23,631 bases of DNA from CAZQLE01 sp964593905 (GTDB taxonomy: Bacteria > Chloroflexota > Anaerolineae > Anaerolineales > Anaerolineaceae): NCBI GenBank assembly GCA_964593905.1, contig CAZQLE010000038.1:1-23631 (forward strand), written 5' to 3'. Numbering within the stretch: position 1 is the first letter of the stretch; each line of letters starts with the position of its first letter. Position numbers and translations under genes: made by a program. Below are positions 1-8,284 of the stretch, in pieces. The notes beneath the pieces were generated by a model, which was not told where the DNA came from, searched no databases, and saw only the letters and a program-made list of their open reading frames with translations.

Positions 1-1
1 A

Positions 2-502
2 GAAATGGCAACGCCGGTGTTGATGTTAACCGCCCGTGATGATGAAATCGACCGTGTGGTCGGGCTTGAAGTGGGCGCCGATGATTACCTGACCAAACCC
101 TTCAGTATGCGCGAACTCATGGCGCGCATCAAAGCGCTGCTGCGGCGCGTCCGGCTCATCCGCGAAGAACTGGGCAGCCAGGAAAGCGCCGCCGCCGCCC
201 ATCAGATTTTCACTTTTGATACGTTGACCATCGACCTGGACCGCCGCGAGGTCTGCAAAGATACAAAACCGCTGGCAATGAAACCCAAAGAATATGAGCT
301 GCTGCTATTTTTGGCGCAGCATCGCGGCCAGGTGCTCTCGCGTGAACACATTCTGGAGCGCGTCTGGGGCTGGGATTATATCGGTGACAGCCGCACTGTG
401 GACGTGCATGTGCGCTGGCTGCGTGAAAAAATAGAATCCGACCCGGCCAACCCACAGCGCATCGTCACCGTACGCGGCGCTGGCTATCGTTTTGAAGGAT
501 AA
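2..502 (+). CDS. phoB: PhoB-type response regulator, 3' part (5' end outside window)
   Basis: OmpR/PhoB-family transcription factor, the DNA-binding partner of the kinase that follows. The open frame enters from the left edge, so the N-terminal half of the receiver domain, including the phosphorylated aspartate, is missing. Visible are the end of the receiver domain (VLMLTAR with the conserved Thr, GADDYLTKPF with the conserved Lys) and a complete winged-helix effector domain: the recognition-helix region SREHILERVW, then RTVDVHVRWLREKIE and the terminal hairpin VRGAGYRFEG. The ATG at 5 falls in the middle of a receiver beta strand and is not the true start. Family and domain order are certain. 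Assignment to phosphate control rests on position ahead of phoR and the pst operon; other OmpR-type regulators have the same domains. Confidence 0.9.
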   Translation, partial: EMATPVLMLTARDDEIDRVVGLEVGADDYLTKPFSMRELMARIKALLRRVRLIREELGSQESAAAAHQIFTFDTLTIDLDRREVCKDTKPLAMKPKEYELLLFLAQHRGQVLSREHILERVWGWDYIGDSRTVDVHVRWLREKIESDPANPQRIVTVRGAGYRFEG

Positions 503-506
503 CCCC

Positions 507-2258
507 ATGGGCCAATCACTACGCTGGCGTGTCATTTTTGTATTTGCCGCCCTGTTAATTGTTTCGATGGGCGCACTGAATATTTTTCTGTCAAATTACC
601 TGTACAACACCTACATTCAAAATTTCGCAGATAACCTGACCGGCGAGGCACACCTCCTTTCAAATCAGGTGGGCCAAAAGATCAAAACCAGTGCAAACAA
701 TGATCTGGAAGACGCAGCCCGTCAATACGCCGCTGCGCTTGGGCGGCGAATTACCATAATTGACACCGCAGGCAATGTCCTGGCAGAATCAAGTACCGAT
801 CCAACCTTGCTGGAAAACCATCTGGACCGGCCCGAAATTCAACAGGCACTGCAAGGCGAAGAAGGACATGCCATCCGCTTCTCAGATACTCTGAAAGTCA
901 ACCTCTTATATGCGGCAGTACCGGTCTTTGATGGAACGCAGGTCATTGGTGTGGCCCGCCTGGCAAACTCAATCAAGGCTATCGAAGAGAATATCCGCAT
1001 CCTGCGTTTGACCATTCTCGCCGCCACAATCGTCACCACCCTGCTGGCCATCTTGCTCGCCATTGCCATCACCGATTACACCATCAAACCCCTGCATGAA
1101 TTGACCGAAAATGTCAGCCGGCTGGGCAAGGACAGCACAATCGGAATTGCCTACTCAAAACGAATGGACGAAGTGGGAAATTTGAGCCGGGCATTTAATC
1201 AGATGGCCTCTCAGATCAACCTGCAAATTGAGCAGCTTAAAACCGAACAGGGCAAACTTTCCACCGTTCTCACCAACATGACCGATGGAATCTTGATTGT
1301 CAGCGATGACGGCATCATCGAACTATCCAATCCGGCTGCCCGCGAATTATTCGGCGTTCAGGAAGAAAATCTGGCGGGTGTTTCGCTGATCGAAACCGTA
1401 CGTAACCATCAGGTGGTGGAATTATGGCAGGCAGCCAAAAAAATCGGCCGCCAGCAAAGCGGCATGATCGAATTAAGCCCCAAACGAACCTATCTGCAGG
1501 TCATCACCACCCCGCTGAACAAGACCCTGCCGGGCTTTACACTGATGGTATTCCAGGATTTAACCCGCCTGCGGCGATTGGAGGTTGTGCGGCGTGATTT
1601 TGTCAGCAATGTATCACACGAGCTGCGCACCCCCCTGGCATCGCTGAAGCTGCTTACCGAAACCCTCCAGGAAGGCGCGCTGGAAGATCGTCCGGCCGCA
1701 CGGCGTTTTCTGGCGCAGATGGAAAACGAGATCGACAATCTAACCCAGCTTGTGCGTGAATTGCTTGAGCTGTCGCGAATCGAATCAGGGCGGGTCCCGC
1801 TGGAGCGCAAGGCAGTTGCACCCTGCGACCTGGTTGCCCCGGCAGTGGAACGGATGGAGATTCAGGCCAACCGGGCAGGTTTACAACTCAAATTTGAATG
1901 CCCGGCAGAAATGCCCAGCATTTTTGCCGATTCCGACCGTGTGGAACAGGTGTTGGTCAACCTGCTGCATAATGCAATTAAGTTTACCCCACCGGGTGGA
2001 ATGATCACCGTTTCGGCCTACCACGACCCCGGCCGGGTGGTGTTTACCGTGCGCGACAGCGGGGTGGGGATCGCCCCGGCCGATCTCGAACGAATTTTTG
2101 AACGCTTTTACAAGAGCGACCGCGCCCGTTCCAGCGGTGGAACCGGGTTGGGATTATCCATCGCCAGACACATTATCGAATCACATGGTGGAAAAATCTG
2201 GGCCGAGAGCGATCCAGGCAGCGGCAGTACCTTTTTCTTCTCCATTCCAACAGTCTAA
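507..2258 (+). CDS. phoR: PhoR-type membrane sensor histidine kinase
   Basis: Membrane histidine kinase of 583 aa, expected to autophosphorylate and pass phosphate to the preceding regulator. Order of domains: TM1 about 8-28; extracytoplasmic sensor about 30-165; TM2 about 167-189; HAMP about 190-245; PAS about 250-350; HisKA with the H-box NVSHELRTPL (phospho-acceptor His371); HATPase with the N-box NLLHNAIKF (485-493), G1 DSGVGI (517-522) and G2 GGTGLGL (544-550). HAMP plus PAS plus this catalytic core is typical of PhoR. I chose ATG 507 because AAGGAT sits just upstream; a TTG at 492 in the same frame would overlap phoB. The 4-nt gap after phoB implies translational coupling. Unlike E. coli PhoR, the sensor has a true extracytoplasmic domain, as in Gram-positive PhoR proteins. 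The signal sensed is not visible. Confidence 0.92.
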   Translation: MGQSLRWRVIFVFAALLIVSMGALNIFLSNYLYNTYIQNFADNLTGEAHLLSNQVGQKIKTSANNDLEDAARQYAAALGRRITIIDTAGNVLAESSTDPTLLENHLDRPEIQQALQGEEGHAIRFSDTLKVNLLYAAVPVFDGTQVIGVARLANSIKAIEENIRILRLTILAATIVTTLLAILLAIAITDYTIKPLHELTENVSRLGKDSTIGIAYSKRMDEVGNLSRAFNQMASQINLQIEQLKTEQGKLSTVLTNMTDGILIVSDDGIIELSNPAARELFGVQEENLAGVSLIETVRNHQVVELWQAAKKIGRQQSGMIELSPKRTYLQVITTPLNKTLPGFTLMVFQDLTRLRRLEVVRRDFVSNVSHELRTPLASLKLLTETLQEGALEDRPAARRFLAQMENEIDNLTQLVRELLELSRIESGRVPLERKAVAPCDLVAPAVERMEIQANRAGLQLKFECPAEMPSIFADSDRVEQVLVNLLHNAIKFTPPGGMITVSAYHDPGRVVFTVRDSGVGIAPADLERIFERFYKSDRARSSGGTGLGLSIARHIIESHGGKIWAESDPGSGSTFFFSIPTV

Positions 2259-2273
2259 AAGGACGGGATTTTC

Positions 2274-3092
2274 ATGGCAGACTATCATCAGTGGGACTCC
2301 ATCCAATCGGTTACCCCGACGCTGTGCGAGATTTTGAACATTGCCCCACCGGCAATTACCACCGCGCCGGCCCATCAACCCATTCTCGCCGCCGCAAAAC
2401 AGGTCTTTAAGGCCCGGCCAGTTAAAAAATGTCTGGTCTTTGCGCCCGATGCCCTGGGTTTGCACCTCCACCAGACTCATGCCAACCTGTTTGACAGGGT
2501 CCGGGGCGAAGCCCCGTTTGAAATCTGCGTCCAATCGGTCATGCCATCTGTCACACCGGTTTGCTTTGCCTCCATGTTTACCGGGGCAGAGCCAGCGGCG
2601 CATGGCATCACAAAATACGAAAAGCCCGTGTTAAGCTGCGAAACCATTTTTGATGCGCTGCTCAAAGCAAACAAAAGAGTCGCCATTGTTGCCGTCGCCG
2701 ATTGCAGCATCGATCGGATCTTTCGCAATCGCGCGCTGGATTACTATTCTGAGAATCACGACCGGGATGTGATAGCCAGAACCATCACCCTGTTGCAACA
2801 GGACCAACATGATTTCATCCTGGCCTATGTGCAGGAATATGATGACCTGCTGCATGAAACTTCTCCCTTTGCCGAACAGGCCATTGAGGGGTTGGTCCAT
2901 CATGTTACCGATTTTGTGACAGTAAACCAGGCTGCAAAGCAATTCTGGTCGGGTTATGACCATGTAATCGCTTTTACCCCCGACCACGGCGCGCATTTTG
3001 ATGAGCAGATCGGGCAGGGCAATCACGGCGAAGATATCCCCGCAGATATGCAAGTGGTCCACTTCTACGGTTTCCACGCCAAACTGGCATAA
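2274..3092 (+). CDS. Small cytosolic alkaline-phosphatase-superfamily protein
   Basis: Predicted metal-dependent phospho- or phosphonate-ester hydrolase of 272 aa with no signal peptide or membrane segment. A full candidate two-metal ligand set can be read: Asp59 in FAPDALG; Thr94 in MPSVTPVCFASMFTG as candidate nucleophile, followed by EPAAHGI; Asp190 and His194 (D-x3-H); Asp237-His238 in FTPDHGAH; and His251 in GNHGED. This order matches type I phosphodiesterase / phosphonoacetate-hydrolase-like members, but the protein is shorter than most of them (usually about 400 aa). Start ATG 2274 has AAAGGA upstream and lies 15 nt after phoR, so it is probably co-transcribed with phoBR and ends at a terminator. 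The location suggests phosphate scavenging inside the cell. The substrate is unknown, and the ligand assignment is by motif reading, not structure. Confidence 0.72.
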   Translation: MADYHQWDSIQSVTPTLCEILNIAPPAITTAPAHQPILAAAKQVFKARPVKKCLVFAPDALGLHLHQTHANLFDRVRGEAPFEICVQSVMPSVTPVCFASMFTGAEPAAHGITKYEKPVLSCETIFDALLKANKRVAIVAVADCSIDRIFRNRALDYYSENHDRDVIARTITLLQQDQHDFILAYVQEYDDLLHETSPFAEQAIEGLVHHVTDFVTVNQAAKQFWSGYDHVIAFTPDHGAHFDEQIGQGNHGEDIPADMQVVHFYGFHAKLA

Positions 3093-3129
3093 GCAGTCAT
3101 CCGCTTTACACAAAAAAATCAGAGAAACC

Positions 3130-3164
3130 AGAGCCCGGGTGCACAAGACCGGGCTCTATTTATT
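3130..3164 (+). terminator. Intrinsic terminator after the phoBR operon
   Basis: Perfect 9-bp GC-rich stem AGAGCCCGG (3130-3138) / CCGGGCTCT (3149-3157) with a 10-nt loop, followed by ATTTATT. It closes the phoB-phoR-phosphatase unit and separates it from pstS. Confidence 0.8.
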
Positions 3165-3207
3165 CGCGCTGCAAATAAACATTTTGCTGTAAAGTTCCCG
3201 GCAAACC

Positions 3208-3272
3208 TTTAACCAAATTTCACATTCTGTTAACACCCCGATGCGTTTCCATTAAATTACGGTGGGTATGAT
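3208..3272 (+). promoter_or_regulatory. Candidate PHO box and pstS promoter
   Basis: TTAAC-like hexamers recur at about one helical turn: TTTAAC (3208), TTCACA (3219), TTAACA (3230), a degenerate unit (3241) and TTAAAT (3252). A good -10 hexamer TATGAT lies at 3267-3272, 9 bp after the last unit, with no recognisable -35. PhoB/PhoP-type regulators bind direct repeats with an 11-bp period (TTAACA-like in Bacillus), usually in place of a -35. This is therefore the likely binding site for the window's own PhoB. The 11-bp phasing is seen directly; binding is inferred. Confidence 0.6.
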
Positions 3273-3341
3273 CAACAAAGAAAGCAATATATGAGCCTGT
3301 TTTGGTTCAAAACTTACAGACTTTAAGAGGAGAGTAATCTA

Positions 3342-4448
3342 ATGCGTCGTTCTTTGTTTACCGTACTAATTGTTGTGGCTGCCCTGAGTATGCTGTTGGC
3401 GGCCTGCGCCCCCGCCGCTGCCCCTACCAGCGCTGCCACTGAACCTGCCGCTGCCGTGATGGAACCCACTGCCGCTCCAGCAGAACCCACCACTGCCCCG
3501 GTTGAAAACACTGCCGCTCCGGCAGAACCCACTGCTGCACCCGCCGCTGCGGGCGTTGAACTCCCCGAAGTTGACTTTGCCACGCTCGAAGGTGCAGTCT
3601 ACTCGGCCGGTTCTTCCACGGTGTATCCACTTTCCGAAGCCATCGCCAAGGCGTTCACCGATGATGGTTTTCAGGGCGAACTCAAAATTGACTCCATCGG
3701 CTCCGGCGCAGGTTTCGAACGCTTCTGCAAAACCGGCGAAACTGATATCGCCAACGCCTCCCGCGCCATCAAAGATGCCGAGGTTGAGAACTGCAAAGCA
3801 ATCAACCGCACCCCCATTGAATTCCGCGTCGGCACCGATGCCATTGCCGTGGTTGTCAGCAAAGAAAATGATTTTCTGACCGATGTCACCATGGAAGAAC
3901 TGAGCAAAATCTTCACCAGCGATGCTGAAAAGTGGTCCGACGTGAACCCCGCCTGGCCCGCTGAGCCGATCCAGCGCTTCACCCCCGGCACCGACAGCGG
4001 CACGTTCGATTTCTTTGTCGAAATTGCCGTGCAGAAAGCCCGCAAAATTGAAAAGCTTGACGATGCCAAGAAGCTGGTTCTGGATGCCAAAAACCTGCAA
4101 ACTTCAGAAGATGACAATGTGCTCGTGCAGGGTGTTGAAGGCTCGAAATATGCCATCGGTTACTTCGGCTTCGCTTACTTCAAAGACAATGAGGCCGGTC
4201 TGAAGGCCATCACAGTAGACGGCGTTGCGCCCTCCTTCGAATCGGCTGAAAGTGGTGAATATGCACTGTCGCGCCCGCTGTTCATCTACTCGGATGCAAC
4301 CATCCTGAAAGACAAACCCCAGGTGGCAGCCTTCATCAATTACTATCTCACCTTCGTCAACGATGAAATCGAAGCAGTTGGCTACTTCCCCGCCAGCGAC
4401 GAAGCCCTGAACGCCGCCAAACAGGCCTGGTTGGACGCTCTCAAATAA
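3342..4448 (+). CDS. pstS: PstS phosphate-binding lipoprotein
   Basis: Periplasmic-side phosphate receptor of the high-affinity Pst ABC importer, 368 aa. The N-terminus is a lipoprotein signal with lipobox LLAAC (Cys22), so the mature protein should be lipid-anchored. Residues 23-72 form a low-complexity Ala/Pro/Thr/Glu linker. The binding domain follows, with the phosphate-contact segments AGSSTVYP (89-96), DSIGSGAGF (117-125), DIANASR (135-141) and TPGTDSGTFDFF (214-225). A strong RBS (AGAGGAGAG) precedes ATG 3342. It is the first gene of the pst operon, behind a candidate PHO box. A long palindrome after the gene may allow more PstS than permease to be made. Confidence 0.96.
   Translation: MRRSLFTVLIVVAALSMLLAACAPAAAPTSAATEPAAAVMEPTAAPAEPTTAPVENTAAPAEPTAAPAAAGVELPEVDFATLEGAVYSAGSSTVYPLSEAIAKAFTDDGFQGELKIDSIGSGAGFERFCKTGETDIANASRAIKDAEVENCKAINRTPIEFRVGTDAIAVVVSKENDFLTDVTMEELSKIFTSDAEKWSDVNPAWPAEPIQRFTPGTDSGTFDFFVEIAVQKARKIEKLDDAKKLVLDAKNLQTSEDDNVLVQGVEGSKYAIGYFGFAYFKDNEAGLKAITVDGVAPSFESAESGEYALSRPLFIYSDATILKDKPQVAAFINYYLTFVNDEIEAVGYFPASDEALNAAKQAWLDALK
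3426..3551 (+). repeat. Degenerate GAACCCACTGC-type repeats encoding the PstS linker
   Basis: Imperfect direct repeats of the core GAACCCACTGC plus GCCGCTCC/GCACC units encode alternating EPTAAPA / ENTAAPA segments of the linker. The repeats stay in frame and are best explained as a flexible tether; length variation between strains is possible. Confidence 0.6.
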
Positions 4449-4465
4449 ATTTCGAACCCTTGTTT

Positions 4466-4501
4466 TTGAAGCTGGCTTTGACCAGTCAAAGCCAGCTTCA
4501 A
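4466..4501. repeat. Perfect 17-bp inverted repeat between pstS and pstC
   Basis: The arms 4466-4482 (TTGAAGCTGGCTTTGAC) and 4485-4501 are exact reverse complements separated by only CA. As RNA this gives a very stable hairpin of about 15 bp with a 4-6 nt loop. No T-tract follows on either strand, so it is not a standard terminator. An mRNA-stabilising 3' structure for pstS, or a partial terminator/processing site, is the likely role. Confidence 0.8.
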
Positions 4502-4528
4502 CTTCACCATCATTCAAGGAATGGGCAG

Positions 4529-5533
4529 ATGGGGACAGCAAGTTTGAGAAAACTGAAACCTATGGAAAACCAGATTATTAATATCCACACTCAGGCACAC
4601 CAGGCACAGGATACGACAACGCACCTGCCGATCACCAGTCTGAGAAAAAAATCACGTCCCGGTGAAACCATCATTCGGACAATTTTGTTTTTATGCGGGG
4701 TAATATCGATCTTTACCACGCTTGGAATTGTCTATGAGCTGGGCAAAGAAGCCTGGTTGTTTTTTGGCAGCCCCGATGTGTCGGTTTTTGAATTTTTGAC
4801 CGGCACCGTCTGGCAGCCGGCAATCGGCGAATTTGGTGTTTTGCCGCTGGTGAACGCCACCCTGATGACCAGTCTGTTTGCAATGTTAATCGCCCTGCCC
4901 CTCGGTCTTGGCGCAGCAATTTACCTCAGTGAATATGCAACCCCGAAAGCGCGTGCAATATTAAAACCCATCCTCGAGGTGCTGGCAGGCGTTCCGACCG
5001 TGGTGTACGGGTATTTTGCCCTGACCTTTATGACCCCTTTGCTGCGCACAATTTTTGGTGAAGAAAACGTTCAAATCTACAATACATTATCGGCCGGTCT
5101 GGTGATGGGCATCATGATCTTGCCGTTAATTTCATCGATGAGCGAAGATGCCCTTTCTGCAGTCCCACGCGCGCTGCGCGAAGCAGCCTATGGAATAGGC
5201 GCAACCCGCTTCGAAACAGCCATCAAAATCGTCGTACCGGCTGCGCTCTCGGGGATTATTGCCGCATTCATCATTGGCATCAGTCGCGCCATTGGCGAAA
5301 CAATGATCGTCGCCCTGGCTGCGGGTTCGGGTCCTGCTTTTACATTCAACCCGTTTCGCGCGGCTGAAACAATGACCGGTTACATAGCCCGCATCAGCGG
5401 CGGCGATCTGGGGTACGACACCATGGATTACAACAGTATCTTCGCCATTGGCCTGCTGCTCTTTGTAATAACACTTGGTCTCAATCTGCTTAGCCGGCAG
5501 TTGGTACGCAAATATCGGGAGATCTACGAATGA
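4529..5533 (+). CDS. pstC: Phosphate ABC transporter permease PstC
   Basis: Inner-membrane permease subunit, 334 aa. It has a hydrophilic N-terminus of about 50 residues, TM1 in TIIRTILFLCGVISIF, further helices from NATLMTSLFAMLIALPLGLG, and the ABC-coupling EAA loop REAAYGIGATRFETAIKIV followed by the family signature ISRAIGETMIVALAAG. I chose ATG 4529, preceded by AAGGA at 4516-4520; the frame is open further upstream, but that part runs through the inverted repeat. ATG 4563 is a second possibility with a poor RBS. The stop overlaps the pstA start (ATGA), indicating coupled translation. It pairs with PstA to form the channel energised by PstB. Confidence 0.93.
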   Translation: MGTASLRKLKPMENQIINIHTQAHQAQDTTTHLPITSLRKKSRPGETIIRTILFLCGVISIFTTLGIVYELGKEAWLFFGSPDVSVFEFLTGTVWQPAIGEFGVLPLVNATLMTSLFAMLIALPLGLGAAIYLSEYATPKARAILKPILEVLAGVPTVVYGYFALTFMTPLLRTIFGEENVQIYNTLSAGLVMGIMILPLISSMSEDALSAVPRALREAAYGIGATRFETAIKIVVPAALSGIIAAFIIGISRAIGETMIVALAAGSGPAFTFNPFRAAETMTGYIARISGGDLGYDTMDYNSIFAIGLLLFVITLGLNLLSRQLVRKYREIYE

Positions 5534-6765
5534 ACCAGCCCACACCTGAAACACCCTCTCCACTGGTATATACCAGCACCCGCCGGCACCAGCAGGCCCG
5601 CACATGGCAGGGCATATTTCTATCCTCAACCATTGCCGGCATTCTGGCCTTGATCATTTTATTGGTCAGCATTCTCAATCAGGCGTTTGGCCTGGTTGCC
5701 ATCCAGAGCAAGGTGGATCCCGCCACCCTGTCTGACAGAGCCTTGACGGCGCTTGGCAAGGAAGATCTAATTCAGATCTTGCAAGACAATCTGTCAAAAA
5801 GCCGCATTCGTCAGATTGAGAAAGAGCAACCCCTGGCAGAACGAACAGAAGCGGACCTGCTGCAAATCATCAACGAGCGCATTGTTGACCAGCGCGTTGT
5901 CATGACCTGGAAATTCCTCGACAGTGTTTTTAATCGCGCTGAAATCGAAGCAGAAACAGCGCAGCGCTTTCCAGGAGCTCGATTAGAGTTTCGCTCGTGG
6001 CTCAATAATCAATTTATCTCCAACTCGATGAGCCCGCAGCCCGAGTTGGCCGGGGTGCGCACCGCCCTGCTCGGTTCTCTTAACATGATTCTGATCACAA
6101 TTCTGTTTGCCTTTCCGGTCGGGGTGGGAGCAGCCATCTATCTGGAAGAATATTCAGATAAAAATCTCTGGTTGAACCGCGTGATTCAAACCAATATTGA
6201 AAATCTGGCCGGGGTTCCTTCCATCGTATATGGCATTCTGGGGTTGGCGATCTTTGTGCGGGCGCTGGGCTTTTTTACCAGCGGAACAGCGTTCGGGCTG
6301 CCGGCCGATAATGGACGCACCATTCTTTCGGCGGGTCTGACCATGGGGTTGTTGATTCTGCCAATTTTAATCATCAACGCACAGGAAGCAATCCGCGCCG
6401 TTCCCAATTCGTTGCGGCAGGCCAGTTATGGGCTGGGCGCCACCCAGTGGCAAACCATCTGGAATCACGTTCTTCCTGCCGCGCTGCCAGGAATTATGAC
6501 CGGGACCATTCTGGCGGTCTCACGCGCCATTGGCGAAACCGCCCCCCTGATCCTGGTGGGGGCCTCAACCTACATTACCTCCGACCCAAATGGGCCATTT
6601 TCACACTTCACCGCATTGCCCATTCAGATATATAATTGGACCAGCCGCCCACAGGAAGCATTTCGAAATATCGCTGCGGCCGCGATTGTCGTCTTACTGA
6701 TTGCGCTGCTTTCACTGAATGCAGCCGCCATTTTATTGCGAAACCGTTTCAGCAAGAGAGTATAA
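5530..6765 (+). CDS. pstA: Phosphate ABC transporter permease PstA with long periplasmic insertion
   Basis: Second permease subunit, 411 aa against roughly 280-300 for standard PstA. TM1 is about residues 29-52. Residues about 55-170 form a hydrophilic, helix-prone insertion facing outside. The conserved core then begins at LLGSLNMILITILFAFPVG and includes YLEEY, NLAGVPSIVYGILGL, the EAA loop LRQASYGLGATQWQTIW and the signature VSRAIGETAPLILVGA. A comparable extra domain after TM1 is known in some proteobacterial PstA proteins (DUF3333), but I cannot say whether they are homologous. The gene overlaps pstC by 4 nt and its stop overlaps the pstB start by 1 nt. Confidence 0.93.
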   Translation: MNQPTPETPSPLVYTSTRRHQQARTWQGIFLSSTIAGILALIILLVSILNQAFGLVAIQSKVDPATLSDRALTALGKEDLIQILQDNLSKSRIRQIEKEQPLAERTEADLLQIINERIVDQRVVMTWKFLDSVFNRAEIEAETAQRFPGARLEFRSWLNNQFISNSMSPQPELAGVRTALLGSLNMILITILFAFPVGVGAAIYLEEYSDKNLWLNRVIQTNIENLAGVPSIVYGILGLAIFVRALGFFTSGTAFGLPADNGRTILSAGLTMGLLILPILIINAQEAIRAVPNSLRQASYGLGATQWQTIWNHVLPAALPGIMTGTILAVSRAIGETAPLILVGASTYITSDPNGPFSHFTALPIQIYNWTSRPQEAFRNIAAAAIVVLLIALLSLNAAAILLRNRFSKRV

Positions 6766-7559
6766 TGAACGCAGATATGCAAACCACCCTGGAAAACACC
6801 TATGCAATTGAAGCCAAGAATCTAAGCATTTATTATGGCAATTTTCGCGCCGTAAAAGATGTCGATCTAAAAATTGAGCCGCGTAAAATCACAGCCATCA
6901 TCGGGCCATCGGGTTGCGGCAAAAGCACCGTGCTGCGCTCATTTAACCGCATGAACGATTTTATTAGCTCGGCGCACATCACCGGCGAAATCCAATTTCA
7001 TGGCAAAAATATCTATGAAAGTGATGTCGACCCGGTGCGCGTGCGGAGTGTCATCGGAATGGTGTTCCAAAAGCCCAACCCGTTCCCCAAAACGATCTAC
7101 GAAAACATCGCCTGGGGCGCAAAGATCAACGGGTTTCGCGGCAACACCGATGATCTGGTGGAAGAAACACTGCGCAAAGCAGCTTTATGGGATGAGGTGA
7201 AAGACGACCTGAAAAAAAGCGCCCTCGCCCTTTCAGGCGGGCAGCAGCAGCGTCTGTGCATTGCCCGCGCCCTGGCCGTAAAACCTGAAATCATTTTGAT
7301 GGATGAACCCTGTTCGGCGCTTGATCCGATTGCAACTTTAAAAATTGAAGATCTGATGCGCGAATTATCAGATCATTACACCATCATTATCGTCACGCAT
7401 AATATGCAGCAAGCAGCGCGGGCATCTGATTACACCGCATTTTTCACCATGGATGAAGACCGTGCCGGAATGATGGTAGAATTTGGATTAACCAGCCAGA
7501 TTTTCACGAACCCACGAGACAAACGGACTGAAGATTATATCTCCGGACGCTTTGGCTAA
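6765..7559 (+). CDS. pstB: Phosphate ABC transporter ATPase PstB
   Basis: Cytoplasmic ATPase that powers phosphate import, 264 aa, normal length for PstB. Motifs: Walker A GPSGCGKST, Q-loop VFQKPNPFP (the Pro-rich form typical of PstB), signature LSGGQQQRLCIARAL, Walker B ILMDEP, D-loop SALDP and switch His in IIVTHNM. The start ATG 6765 shares one base with the pstA stop (TAATG) and has AAGAGAG upstream. The frame is open earlier inside pstA, but that extension is not PstB-like. The sequence ends in EDYISGRFG, the usual PstB C-terminus. Confidence 0.96.
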   Translation: MNADMQTTLENTYAIEAKNLSIYYGNFRAVKDVDLKIEPRKITAIIGPSGCGKSTVLRSFNRMNDFISSAHITGEIQFHGKNIYESDVDPVRVRSVIGMVFQKPNPFPKTIYENIAWGAKINGFRGNTDDLVEETLRKAALWDEVKDDLKKSALALSGGQQQRLCIARALAVKPEIILMDEPCSALDPIATLKIEDLMRELSDHYTIIIVTHNMQQAARASDYTAFFTMDEDRAGMMVEFGLTSQIFTNPRDKRTEDYISGRFG

Positions 7560-7588
7560 CCGGGAGACGCTTCTTAACGAGGGACCTC

Positions 7589-8269
7589 ATGACCAGATTT
7601 GCATTAAACCGCCAGATTAGCCATTTGCAAGAAGAAATCCTGCTGCTGGGCAGTATGGTTGAACAGGCCACTTTAGACTCTCTGGAAGCATTAAAACTGC
7701 GCAATCTGAAAGCTTCTCGCGAGATATATGAAGCCGATCAAAAAATAAACGAACGCCGCTTTGCCATTGAGAATGCAATTCTGATTCTCATCGCAACACA
7801 GCAGCCCATTGCCCACGATTTACGCCTGCTGGCGGCCATGCTCGAAGTGATCAATGAACTCGAACGGATGGGCGATTATGCCAAAGGCATTGCCAAAGTG
7901 AATATCCGTCTGGGTGATTCCACCATTCCCATTCCCAATCGCGAGTTTGCCCGCATGGCCGAAGTTGCAGTGAGCATGCTCCACAAGGCCCTGACGGCAT
8001 TCATTGCCGAAAACCCCAATCAGGCCAGTGCCATTCCCCTGGATGACGATGAGGTCGATGAGCTGTATAATCGGGTGCACCGCATTCTGGTCAACACCAT
8101 GATCTCCAACCAGAATTGGATCGATCATGCCAATTTGCTGATGTGGGTGGCGCACAATCTGGAACGGATGGCCGACCGTGTGACCAACATCTGTGAACGC
8201 ACGGTCTTTATCGCAACGGGAGAGCTGCTGGAGATGGACTCGACCGACGACGAGTTCTCAGTCGAATAG
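7589..8269 (+). CDS. phoU: Phosphate regulator PhoU
   Basis: All-helical, metal-binding regulator of 226 aa that links the Pst transporter to PhoR and dampens phosphate uptake and PHO signalling. Two PhoU repeats are visible, each with the metal-binding E-x3-D type motif: ELERMGDYAKGI (90-101) and NLERMADRVTNI (190-201). GAGGG lies before the ATG. It is the last gene of the pst operon, 29 nt after pstB and directly followed by a strong terminator. The acidic C-terminal tail is unremarkable. Confidence 0.95.
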   Translation: MTRFALNRQISHLQEEILLLGSMVEQATLDSLEALKLRNLKASREIYEADQKINERRFAIENAILILIATQQPIAHDLRLLAAMLEVINELERMGDYAKGIAKVNIRLGDSTIPIPNREFARMAEVAVSMLHKALTAFIAENPNQASAIPLDDDEVDELYNRVHRILVNTMISNQNWIDHANLLMWVAHNLERMADRVTNICERTVFIATGELLEMDSTDDEFSVE

Positions 8270-8284
8270 CAAAGTCAAACCCCC

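Noticed and set aside
3426..3551. CRISPR-like or minisatellite array in pstS
   Set aside because: Units are degenerate, short and in frame, and encode a lipoprotein linker; there are no unique spacers.
3366..4100. 244-codon frame on the - strand opposite pstS
   Set aside because: Gly/Phe-rich shadow generated by the Ala/Pro repeats and biased codons of pstS; no recognisable domain.
4460..4528. N-terminal extension of pstC from a TTG at 4460
   Set aside because: It would run through the 17-bp inverted repeat and lacks an RBS; ATG 4529 has AAGGA at a good distance.
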